DNA of 64,000 nucleotides, taken from Kribbella sp. NBC_01245. Its GTDB lineage: Bacteria; Actinomycetota; Actinomycetes; Propionibacteriales; Kribbellaceae. Below are positions 38,099 through 46,095 of the stretch, one piece after another (positions within the stretch are counted from its first letter, which is position 1; each line of letters opens with the position of its first letter). The position numbers and the translations under genes were made by a program. The notes under the pieces were generated by a model. The model was not told the origin of the DNA, searched no databases, and was given only the letters and a program-made list of their open reading frames with translations. The stretch lies in assembly GCF_036226525.1 (NCBI RefSeq), contig NZ_CP108487.1, positions 3,534,001-3,598,000 of the forward strand, read 5' to 3'.

Positions 38099-39646
38099 TC
38101 AGTACCCCGTCGTGATGCAACTGTCGTAGAGCACGTCGGTGTACGGCTGGATGTCACCGGAAGCGAACCCGGCCGAAACCGATGCTCCCACCACAGCTTG
38201 CGGACACGGTGAGGCCTCCGCGGCGAATTCCACCGTGAGAGTGTTCCGCAGCACGGTTACGTCAAGCATGCCCGACACAGCGGCGCCTGCCGCCACCCGT
38301 GCCGGCACGGTTCCGGTCGTGTTGTCCGTGAACGACGCCCCGATGCCTGACTGCGACCTCCCACCGAACCATGCCCTGGTACCGACGACCAGGCCGACGT
38401 CGAAGTGAGTGCGGCCACCGGTCCAGAACAGATTGTGATGCACCGTCGAACCGGTGAAGTCCGGCGCGGGCACCTTGGTGAAGAGACCGTCGGCCGCGTA
38501 CGCGCCGTACCCGCTGTTTCCGGCGGACAGAACGGTGTTGTAGCGAACCTCGGACCGCTGCGGTCCCTCGGAGTTCGGCGGGAAGATGATGATCGCGACG
38601 TCGGTGGTGTCCACGACCTGGTTGTGCTCGATCAGCGTGTTGTCGCAGTAGCTGCTGATGCCGTCGGTGAAGTCGCCGTCATGTCCGCTCGCGTACGCCG
38701 TGACGAGGTTTCGCGCGACCACTGCCGTGCATACCGAGTGATCGATGGTGCCGAGCTGGACGGAGGTCCACCCGGAGCTGCCGATCAGTGTGCTGTCGGT
38801 GAGTGTGCCGCCGACCATGTTCACGTCGATGCCGGTGCCACCCATCACCTCGGGGCGCGGGATCACGCTGCGCTGGCCGTCCACCCACACGCTCTTGACA
38901 GTTCCGCCGGGCTGGATCCGGATGACCTCACCGGCGAACAGCGAGGCCCGGTAGAGCCTGCCCTGGAGGGCATAGCGCGTCGGTCCAGGCGTACCGACGG
39001 TCGCCAGCGTGACCCCGGCTGGCACAATGACCGGGGCGTCGACGCGCACCAGTGCTTTCTGGGCGAGCCAAACAGTGCCACCGACCGGAGTCGTGTCGAG
39101 CAAGAGCTGGAGCTCGAGACCGGTCCCGCCAGCGAAGCCCGTCCCCGATGTCGGGATGGCCATCGGGGCTGTCGAGCCGAACCCGTAGCTCGGCTCGGGA
39201 CCGCAGATCCGCGGCACGGTCTGTTCGACGAACTCGGGCCATGCCAGCATCGAGTCGACGACCGCGGACCACCTGGCACCGGACTGAAGCTGGTCGAGCA
39301 CCGCCGTGTAGCCGGCGGGATCCGGGTCCCGGTTGAGAATCGCTCGATACAGCGTGACTGCCCTCGCCGGATTGTCGTACCCGAGCTTCGCGTACTCGGG
39401 CGACAGGAACACTCGACGCACGTACTTGCCGACCGAGGCCGCCGAGCACCCCGACGACTCGAAACCCCTCACCGCGGACTGCCACACGTTCTGCTCCGGC
39501 AACCTGCCGAGCGCCTCGGTGCCGACCTTGGCGATGAACTGCGTCGGCACCCGCGGCTCCACCGCCTCCGAGGGCACCGCCGCGGCGACGACCTGAACCA
39601 TCGTGGCGACCAGCAGTGCGGACACCAACCGAACATGACGCCTCAT
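38099..39646 (-). CDS. Secreted DUF4214-like/beta-helix protein, paralogue 2
   Basis: The 515-residue protein matches paralogue 1 end to end: signal peptide, DUF4214-like domain (TEALGRLPEQNVWQSAVRGF, LYRAILNRDPDPAGYTAVLD), a beta-helix with VIVPAGVTLATVGTPG, GDFTDGISSYCDNTLIEHNQ and VVDTTDVAIIIFPPNSEGPQ, and the tail SPCPQAVVGASVSAGFASGD. It is the last gene of the operon encoding the ABC importer, separated from the permease by about 150 bp. The link to an importer supports a role in releasing transportable oligosaccharides, either as lyase/hydrolase or surface glycan-binding protein; catalytic residues are not proven. Confidence 0.85.
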   Translation of the reverse strand: MRRHVRLVSALLVATMVQVVAAAVPSEAVEPRVPTQFIAKVGTEALGRLPEQNVWQSAVRGFESSGCSAASVGKYVRRVFLSPEYAKLGYDNPARAVTLYRAILNRDPDPAGYTAVLDQLQSGARWSAVVDSMLAWPEFVEQTVPRICGPEPSYGFGSTAPMAIPTSGTGFAGGTGLELQLLLDTTPVGGTVWLAQKALVRVDAPVIVPAGVTLATVGTPGPTRYALQGRLYRASLFAGEVIRIQPGGTVKSVWVDGQRSVIPRPEVMGGTGIDVNMVGGTLTDSTLIGSSGWTSVQLGTIDHSVCTAVVARNLVTAYASGHDGDFTDGISSYCDNTLIEHNQVVDTTDVAIIIFPPNSEGPQRSEVRYNTVLSAGNSGYGAYAADGLFTKVPAPDFTGSTVHHNLFWTGGRTHFDVGLVVGTRAWFGGRSQSGIGASFTDNTTGTVPARVAAGAAVSGMLDVTVLRNTLTVEFAAEASPCPQAVVGASVSAGFASGDIQPYTDVLYDSCITTGY

Positions 39647-39795
39647 GGCGCCTCCTTTCCTCGGTGCCGCAGGGCCTCACCGTTGGCGGGCATGCAGCAC
39701 CATGACCTGTTGTGGACCAGCGCCCATGACGTCGTCGTCATCGCGCCTGTGTACCCCGAGGCTCCCGGAGACCGGCCACCGACGAGCCATGCGTC

Positions 39796-40671
39796 TCAGC
39801 CCTTCATCGAGCCACGAAGTCCCTCGACGAAGTAGCGCTGCAGGAAGACGAACACCACGATCACCGGAACGACGATGATCACGGAACCGGCCATCACCTG
39901 GTTCCAGTTGACGACGTTCGCACTCAACAGGTTCTGCAGGCCGAGCGGCAGCGTGTACTGCTCGGGATCGTTCAGCGTGACGCTCGGCAGGACGTACTCG
40001 TTCCAGATGCCCACGAAGTTCAGCATCGCGACGGTCACCAACGCGGGTCTGGCCAGTGGATAGTAGACCCGCCAGAACACCCGGAACTCACCGCATCCAT
40101 CGAGCAGCGCCGCTTCCCGGAGCTCACGCGGGATTGCCTGGAAGTAGCTGCGGAGCAACAGGATCGCGATTGGACCGGAACCATTGACGATCGGCAGGAT
40201 CACGCCCCAGGGCGTTCCGAGCACACCGAGCCGGTAGTCGAGCAACACGATCGGCAGCAGCACGGTCACCCCTGGCACGAAGAGTGCCGACAGGAAGAGA
40301 CCGAAGAAGAGCGTACGCAACGGGAACCGCATAACGGCGAAGGCATAGGCCGCCAGCGGGAAGATCACCAGGATCAGCACCAGCGACGCGGCCACGATGA
40401 ACACCGTGTTCCCGACATATGCGCCGAAGTCCAGCACCTGCCAAGTCGTTCGCAAAGTCTCGAACGTCGGCCGCCGCGGTACCGGCCACGGGTTGGTCAG
40501 TACTTCCCTGTTGTCCTTGAACGCGCCGGAAACCATCAGCACGAACGGGTAGCCGCTCACCACCGCATACAGCCCGAGTGCGGCGTACGCCGCCCCGCGC
40601 AGCGGCCAGCGCGACGACCGGCTCGACGCCGTTGAGCTCACTGATGCCACGATCACCTCCGTTGAGGTCAT
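39796..40671 (-). CDS. Sugar ABC transporter permease, MalG type
   Basis: The 291-residue protein (start at ATG 40671, overlapping the upstream permease stop as ATGA) has six membrane helices and the EAA loop ELREAALLDGCGEFRVFWRV of carbohydrate importers of the CUT1 class. It ends FLQRYFVEGLRGSMKG, the usual MalG tail. With the MalF-type permease and the lipoprotein it forms the importer of the cluster; no ATPase is encoded, so a shared MsiK-like ATPase elsewhere is expected, as is usual in actinomycetes. Confidence 0.92.
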   Translation of the reverse strand: MTSTEVIVASVSSTASSRSSRWPLRGAAYAALGLYAVVSGYPFVLMVSGAFKDNREVLTNPWPVPRRPTFETLRTTWQVLDFGAYVGNTVFIVAASLVLILVIFPLAAYAFAVMRFPLRTLFFGLFLSALFVPGVTVLLPIVLLDYRLGVLGTPWGVILPIVNGSGPIAILLLRSYFQAIPRELREAALLDGCGEFRVFWRVYYPLARPALVTVAMLNFVGIWNEYVLPSVTLNDPEQYTLPLGLQNLLSANVVNWNQVMAGSVIIVVPVIVVFVFLQRYFVEGLRGSMKG

Positions 40672-41663
40672 GACCGGGAGCGCAGGATGCGCAGGTTGAC
40701 GATGGCCAGAACCAGTGCGACGACGAACAGCGTCCACCCGAGTGCGCTCGCCTGCCCGAGATTCGCAGACGGGCTGAAGGCGAGCTTGAAGACCTCCAGG
40801 CCGAGCACGTTCGTGCGATCGATCGGCCCGCCATTGGTCATCAGCAGGTAGATCTGGAAACTCTGCAGAGCCTCGCGGACCTGGATGATCACCAGCAACG
40901 CGGTGAGCGGATTCAGCAGCGGGACGATCACGTGCCGGAACGCGCGCACCGATCCCGCGCCGTCCACCCTGGCCGCGTCGATGAGTTCCCCGTCCACCGT
41001 CTGCAGGCCGGTGAGGTACAGCAGGATTCCCAACGGGACGCTCACCCAGATCTGGACCCAGACAGTCGCGGCCAGCGCGGTGTCCGGGTTACCCAGGAAC
41101 CCATCGGGTTCGGCCAGCGCGCCCAGCCCGATCGCGCGCAGACAGGTGTTGATGATGCCGTCCGGCTCGTACATGAAACGCCAGGCGTAGAACACCGCAT
41201 TGCCCGACGTGACGAACGGCAGCAGGTAGATCGTCCGCAGCGGTGCCCGGAACCGCCGGACCGAGTTGAGCAGAACAGCGATCGGCAGACTGATCGCGAT
41301 AGTCGCCAGGGGTAATACGACCATGACGACGGCCGTCCGCCCAGCAGAGGCCTGCACCACCGGCGCGAGCAGCGGATCATTCAGGAACAAGTCACGGAAG
41401 TTCTGCAGACCCACCCAGGTCCACTGCGGCGCGAGACCATTCCAGCTGGCGAAGCTCAGGGCCAGGCCGTACCCGACCGTGTACACCCCGAAGACCGCGA
41501 ACAGGATCACCGCTGGCGCGATGAAGAGGTAGCCGGTCAGGTACCTCTTGGCGTTCACCCGCTTCGGCCGCCGTGGCGCCGCCGGGACCGCAACCGGCTC
41601 GGCGGCGGCCCCGGACCGGGGCGCGGCCGCCCCGGTCCTGGTCCACAGCTCGGTTGGTGGCAC
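40668..41663 (-). CDS. Sugar ABC transporter permease, MalF type
   Basis: The 331-residue protein has a Pro/Ala-rich cytosolic N-terminus, six membrane helices (YLFIAPAVILFAVFGVYTVG first) and the EAA-type loop GELIDAARVDGAGSVRAFRH. It is the CUT1 partner of the MalG-type permease. The GTG start overlaps the stop of the binding-protein gene by one base (TAGTG), so the three transporter genes are translationally linked. Confidence 0.92.
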   Translation of the reverse strand: MPPTELWTRTGAAAPRSGAAAEPVAVPAAPRRPKRVNAKRYLTGYLFIAPAVILFAVFGVYTVGYGLALSFASWNGLAPQWTWVGLQNFRDLFLNDPLLAPVVQASAGRTAVVMVVLPLATIAISLPIAVLLNSVRRFRAPLRTIYLLPFVTSGNAVFYAWRFMYEPDGIINTCLRAIGLGALAEPDGFLGNPDTALAATVWVQIWVSVPLGILLYLTGLQTVDGELIDAARVDGAGSVRAFRHVIVPLLNPLTALLVIIQVREALQSFQIYLLMTNGGPIDRTNVLGLEVFKLAFSPSANLGQASALGWTLFVVALVLAIVNLRILRSRS

Positions 41664-43069
41664 TACTTCACTCCCGCCCAGGCCGTGGCGTACTGCTTAG
41701 CGAGTGACTTGCCGAGTTCTTCCGGAGTCGTCTTGTTGGCCTGCAGCTTCGCCAGTTCGGTCCCGGTCGTCAGCGTGATCGGACCGCCGCCGCCCGGGTC
41801 GGCGGACCAGTCGTTGATCTTGAAGCTGTTCGCCCCCGGCTCGCCGAACGCCGCCACCATCTTCTGGATCAGCGGATCGAGCTCACTCGGCTCGATCGCC
41901 GTGGCCGGCACATCGCGCGACTCCGCGGCAAAGATCTTCGCCCCCGCCGGCGAGGTGAGGAACTTGAGGAAGTCCGTAGCCTCGGCCTGGTGCTTGCTCG
42001 TGCTGGCGACACCCGCCGACACCAGCGGCGACGGGTGCAACCCGACGTTCCGCTCGGCTCCGGCCTTCGACATCGGAATTGGGAACACCAGGATGTCCTC
42101 GGGCTTCAGACCTTGCTGTACGACGAACGGAAGTGTGAAAGTACCACCGACGAGCCAACTGGCCTTGCCCTGGGCGAACGCCTGATCCGCCTGGTCGATG
42201 CCGAGAGCCAGCACACCCGGCATCCACAGGTCGCTCAGCTGGCCGTACAGCTTCAGCGTCGCGATGCTCTGTGGGCTGTCCCAGGGGGTCGTCGGATTCC
42301 GGCCCTGCCGGTTCTTGAACGCCTCCGGACCGAGGTAGCCGAAGGCCATCGGCCGGTACAGCCAGCCGTACGCGGTCAGGTTGTTCTGCAGGCCGACGGT
42401 GAGACCGCCCGACTTCGCGTCGGCCGCCTTCGTGGCACGCATCGCAGTGACCCAGTCCTCCCACGACTCCGGCGCCTTCTCGGGGTCCAGTCCGGCCTTC
42501 TTGAGGGCCGGCTTGTAGGCATAGACCAGGCCGGCCGAGCCCATCAAGTACGGGACCGCGTAGAAGTGGTCGGCCTTCAGGTTCTTCAGGTTGCCGTTCG
42601 GGTCCTTGGCCTTGCTGTCGATGATTTGCTGGGTCAGGGTCGTCTCGGTGACCGCCGACGGGCTCAGCTGCTTCTTCCAGCCGTCGTCGAACTTGTCGGT
42701 GAGGTCGGTCAGGAGGCCGGCGTTCGCGAACGACCACTCCTCCCAGGAGCTGTGCGCGGTGATCAGGTCGGGCAGGTCCTTGGTCGTGCCCCCCGCGCGG
42801 ATCTTGGTCGCGTACGTCTCGTCGGGCGTGTACGCGGTGACCTTGACCGTGTAGCCACTCGTCTTCCCCCACTCGGCGCCGACCGCCTCGAGAGCCTTCA
42901 CATGGGACTGCTTGAAGGTCCACATCGTGAGCACCTTCGGTTCGGCAGCCGTCTTGCCGCCACCCCCGCAAGCGGCCATCGACGACGCCAGCGCCGTGAC
43001 CACCGCGACCGAAACCGCTGCCCGCCAAACCCGCGGCGCGCGTCTGCGTACCCAGCCCATCATCTTCAT
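41663..43069 (-). CDS. Sugar ABC transporter substrate-binding lipoprotein
   Basis: The 468-residue protein has an N-terminal signal with lipobox SSMAACGGGG (lipidated Cys) and the fold of CUT1 oligosaccharide-binding proteins (VLTMWTFKQSHVKALEAVGA, YAVPYLMGSAGLVYAYKPAL, AFAQGKASWLVGGTF). It captures an oligosaccharide outside the membrane for the two permeases that follow. It is the first gene of a four-gene leftward operon ending in beta-helix paralogue 2. Operator C lies about 135 bp upstream. Confidence 0.92.
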   Translation of the reverse strand: MKMMGWVRRRAPRVWRAAVSVAVVTALASSMAACGGGGKTAAEPKVLTMWTFKQSHVKALEAVGAEWGKTSGYTVKVTAYTPDETYATKIRAGGTTKDLPDLITAHSSWEEWSFANAGLLTDLTDKFDDGWKKQLSPSAVTETTLTQQIIDSKAKDPNGNLKNLKADHFYAVPYLMGSAGLVYAYKPALKKAGLDPEKAPESWEDWVTAMRATKAADAKSGGLTVGLQNNLTAYGWLYRPMAFGYLGPEAFKNRQGRNPTTPWDSPQSIATLKLYGQLSDLWMPGVLALGIDQADQAFAQGKASWLVGGTFTLPFVVQQGLKPEDILVFPIPMSKAGAERNVGLHPSPLVSAGVASTSKHQAEATDFLKFLTSPAGAKIFAAESRDVPATAIEPSELDPLIQKMVAAFGEPGANSFKINDWSADPGGGGPITLTTGTELAKLQANKTTPEELGKSLAKQYATAWAGVK

Positions 43070-43204
43070 CGCCTCGTTCCTCGCACCCTGCCCGCTGACA
43101 GGGAGTCGACATCGGCGGACACTGGGATTCCAGCGCCGTGTGGGAGTTGCGACATCACGACTCCCGCGGAGTGATCGGCTCCGACTCTTCGAGCAAAGCA
43201 GAGC

Positions 43205-43226
43205 AGAATGATCACGTTGTCATTCG
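43205..43226. promoter_or_regulatory. Cluster operator C (upstream of the ABC importer operon)
   Basis: AGAATGATCAC/GTTGTCATTCG: both halves match the consensus at 9 or more of 11 positions. It lies upstream of the binding-protein gene in the divergent intergenic region. Confidence 0.8.
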
Positions 43227-43417
43227 CACGATAGTGACGACTCACGGCGCCGTCAAGGGCGAGACACAGGCCATTTTCCACCGAGCGGGCGACGACGAGC
43301 GACCATCCGGACCTTGACACCGATGGACCCCGAACCGGACCTCGTCACCGATCCTGCGCGGGAACGACGCGACATGCCACTGGCTCGCGCCACCACTCCT
43401 CCCGCAGGCGGACCGGC

Positions 43418-43449
43418 ATCTTGTTCACGTTGTCATTTTCTCGTACATT
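43418..43449 (+). promoter_or_regulatory. Cluster operator D with promoter (GH2 gene)
   Basis: Palindrome 43418-43439 reads ATCTTGTTCAC/GTTGTCATTTT; the right half (AAAATGACAAC when reversed) is perfect. A promoter overlaps it: TTGTTC at 43421-43426, spacer 17, TACATT at 43444-43449. Transcription would begin at or next to the ATG at 43456, suggesting a leaderless mRNA. Confidence 0.7.
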
Positions 43450-43455
43450 CGCGCC

Positions 43456-46032
43456 ATGTCGCAGAGCAATCATGATCTCATCTCCCTCTCGTCGAATCCG
43501 TGGAAGATCACCGGCTACATCGGCGACGAGTGGCACTATCGCAACGCTTTCGTGTCTCAGCAGCCGCTGAACACCCAGCACCCGGCCTCGGTTCCAGGGT
43601 CGATCCACTGGGACCTGATCAGGGCAGGTGAGATCACCGACCCGTATCTGGACCGCCAGAGCCGCGCCTGCGAATGGGTGTCGCAGCGTCAATGGGTGTA
43701 CTCAACCGATTTCGAGATCCCGGAGGACTGGTCGCCGCGCCGTACCTTCCTGGTGTTCGGCGGGATCGACTATCTTGCCGACGTCTTCCTGGATGGACGT
43801 CTCGTCGGCGCCACCGACTCGCTTTTCACGCCCACCAGGTTCGAACTACCGTCGGATCCGGGCCGGCACGAGCTGGCCGTCGTCCTGCACGAGGCACCCG
43901 CCGAGCAGGCCCAGATCGGGCACACCAGCCTGGTCCGGTCCCGCAAGCCGCGAATGAGCTACGGCTGGGACTTCGCCCCACGCCTGCTCGACCTCGGCCT
44001 GTGGGCCGACGTCGAGTTGGTCAGTAGGGGTGCCCTCGGCATCGCTGACGTCTGGCTGCGCCCACAGTTGCGCGAGGACAACCAGGCCGCGACCGTCGCC
44101 ATCGAGATCACCTTCGACGGACCGGCGCCGCGGGAGACCTCGGTGAGGCTCCGGATCGAGCACGACGACGCCGAGGTTCTGACTGTCGAATCTCCGGTCG
44201 CCAAGGGTGCCGAAACGCTGACCGAGCAGATCGAGATCAACGAGCCGGCGCTGTGGTGGCCCAACGGCATGGGTCCGCAGCATCTCTACTCCTGTCACGT
44301 CTCGGTCACCGTCGCGAACGAGGAGACCGACGCGACGTCGGACACATTCGGCGTCCGCCGGCTCAGCCTGATCCACAACGCCGACGGCGAGAACGTGAGG
44401 AACGACGCACTCCCGTACACGCTGGAGATTAACGGCCAGGGCGTCTACCTCAAGGGCTGGAACTGGGTCCCGGTCGACGCGATGTACGGCCGCCCGGATC
44501 TCTCCGAGCGGTACGCCGAACTGATCGGGCTGGCCCGCGACGCACACGTGAATCTGCTCCGGGTCTGGGGCGGCGGCCTGATCGAGCGGCGCGAGTTCTA
44601 TCGGCTGTGCGACCGCAACGGGCTGCTGGTCTGGCAGGAGTTCATCCAGTCGTCGTCGGGGCTGGACAACGATCCGCCCACCGATCCCACTCATCTCGCC
44701 GATCTCGTGGTCGAGGCCCGCGGCATCGTTCGGTCGCGCCGCAACCATCCGTCACTCGCGATCTGGTGCGGAGGCAACGAGTTGTCCACGGCCGACGGCC
44801 CGGTGACGGTGGACCATCCGAACATCGCGGCACTGCATGATGTGGTCCGCGAGCTGGACCCCGACCGGCCGTACGTACCGTCGTCTCCGAGTGGTCCGGT
44901 GTTCTACCTGACCGAGGAGTGCGCGACCGCGCAGCCGATGGACCAGCACGACGTCCACGGTCCCTGGGACTATAGCGGGCCGAACCAGTCGTACACGGTG
45001 TACAACAGCTCGACCGCCCTGTTCCACAGTGAGTTCGGCGCACCCGGTGCCGTCGCCCGAAGCTCCCTCGACAAGTTCATGAGCCCCGATGCACAGTGGC
45101 CGCCCGACGCGACCAATCCCAACTGGCTGCATCACGGGGCCTGGTGGCTGCAGCGGGACTGGCTCGACGGTCTCTTCGGGCCCGTCGACGATCTCGACGA
45201 CTACCTCCAGTTGTCGCAGTGGCTCCAGGCCGATTTGCTCGGGTATGCCGTCGACAGCAATCGCCGGCGCTGGCCGATGTGCAGCGGCTCGCTGCCATGG
45301 CAGCTGAACGAGCCCTGGCCGAACGCGGCGTGCACGAGCGCTGTGGACTACTACCTCCGCCCCAAGCTGGCCTACTGGGCCGTCCAGCAGTCGTACGCCC
45401 CCGTGTCTGCAAGCCTCCGCCACGACGGTCTCGCGCTTGGCGGCCGGCCGATGACGGCGGCGGTCCATGTGAGCTCCGGCCATCCGGCCGACGGCACCGT
45501 CGAGGTGGACACCTACACGCTCAACGGATCACAGCTCGGGCACGAGAGTTTCACCTTCAGCGGCTCCGGCTCGCGTGCCGTCGGACCGCTGACGGTCGAT
45601 CCGGCCGCCGCGGACGTCGTACTTGTCCGGCTGACTCTGACCACGGATACGGCTTCGGTACGACGGCACTACGTCTTCGGCAACGGTGACGCCGACTCTG
45701 CCCCGCTGCGGGGCCTCTACCAGGCGCCGCGTGCCGAACTGCGGGCCTCCTGGGAAGGTGACCGGATCGTCCTGCGCAACGAGGGTCCTGGGGTCGCGCT
45801 TTTCCCCGCCGTCGACATCGATGACGAGTCGGTGCGCTGGCAGGTGTCGGACAACGGTCCGGTGATCCTGCCCGGCGAGACGTGGGACTGCGGCCTGACG
45901 CTGGGACGACGTCAGCAAGCCGTCGGGCCGCACTCGCCGCGCCGACCCGGCCCGCCGCCTGCGGAGGTTGCCGTCGGCATCAGAAGCTGGAACTGTGCCA
46001 CCCAGTTGAAGATCCCCACGCCCTGGGCCTGA
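43456..46032 (+). CDS. GH2 beta-mannosidase-like glycoside hydrolase
   Basis: The 858-residue cytosolic enzyme has the GH2 order: sugar-binding jelly roll (about 10-200, with WVYSTDFEIPEDW, PRMSYGWDFAP), Ig-like domain, TIM barrel (about 310-620) with the acid/base Glu in IWCGGNELS and the nucleophile Glu in LFHSEFGAPGA, then C-terminal Ig-like domains. The layout and the GWNWVPVDAMYGR and NLLRVWGGGLIERREFYRLC motifs are those of beta-mannosidases. It would trim imported beta-linked oligosaccharides. No Shine-Dalgarno precedes the ATG, consistent with a leaderless transcript from promoter D. A GH2 exo-beta-D-glucosaminidase-like specificity cannot be excluded. Confidence 0.9.
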   Translation: MSQSNHDLISLSSNPWKITGYIGDEWHYRNAFVSQQPLNTQHPASVPGSIHWDLIRAGEITDPYLDRQSRACEWVSQRQWVYSTDFEIPEDWSPRRTFLVFGGIDYLADVFLDGRLVGATDSLFTPTRFELPSDPGRHELAVVLHEAPAEQAQIGHTSLVRSRKPRMSYGWDFAPRLLDLGLWADVELVSRGALGIADVWLRPQLREDNQAATVAIEITFDGPAPRETSVRLRIEHDDAEVLTVESPVAKGAETLTEQIEINEPALWWPNGMGPQHLYSCHVSVTVANEETDATSDTFGVRRLSLIHNADGENVRNDALPYTLEINGQGVYLKGWNWVPVDAMYGRPDLSERYAELIGLARDAHVNLLRVWGGGLIERREFYRLCDRNGLLVWQEFIQSSSGLDNDPPTDPTHLADLVVEARGIVRSRRNHPSLAIWCGGNELSTADGPVTVDHPNIAALHDVVRELDPDRPYVPSSPSGPVFYLTEECATAQPMDQHDVHGPWDYSGPNQSYTVYNSSTALFHSEFGAPGAVARSSLDKFMSPDAQWPPDATNPNWLHHGAWWLQRDWLDGLFGPVDDLDDYLQLSQWLQADLLGYAVDSNRRRWPMCSGSLPWQLNEPWPNAACTSAVDYYLRPKLAYWAVQQSYAPVSASLRHDGLALGGRPMTAAVHVSSGHPADGTVEVDTYTLNGSQLGHESFTFSGSGSRAVGPLTVDPAAADVVLVRLTLTTDTASVRRHYVFGNGDADSAPLRGLYQAPRAELRASWEGDRIVLRNEGPGVALFPAVDIDDESVRWQVSDNGPVILPGETWDCGLTLGRRQQAVGPHSPRRPGPPPAEVAVGIRSWNCATQLKIPTPWA

Positions 46033-46046
46033 CGTCATAGAACAGT

Positions 46047-46084
46047 CGGCGTGTGGAGCGAGCCGCGGCTCGCTCCACACGCCG
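46047..46084. terminator. Bidirectional hairpin between GH2 and hydrolase genes
   Basis: An 18-bp perfect inverted repeat (CGGCGTGTGGAGCGAGCC and its complement, 2-base centre) lies between the GH2 stop and the convergent hydrolase stop at 46096. Confidence 0.9.
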
Positions 46085-46095
46085 GCTTTGTCATG

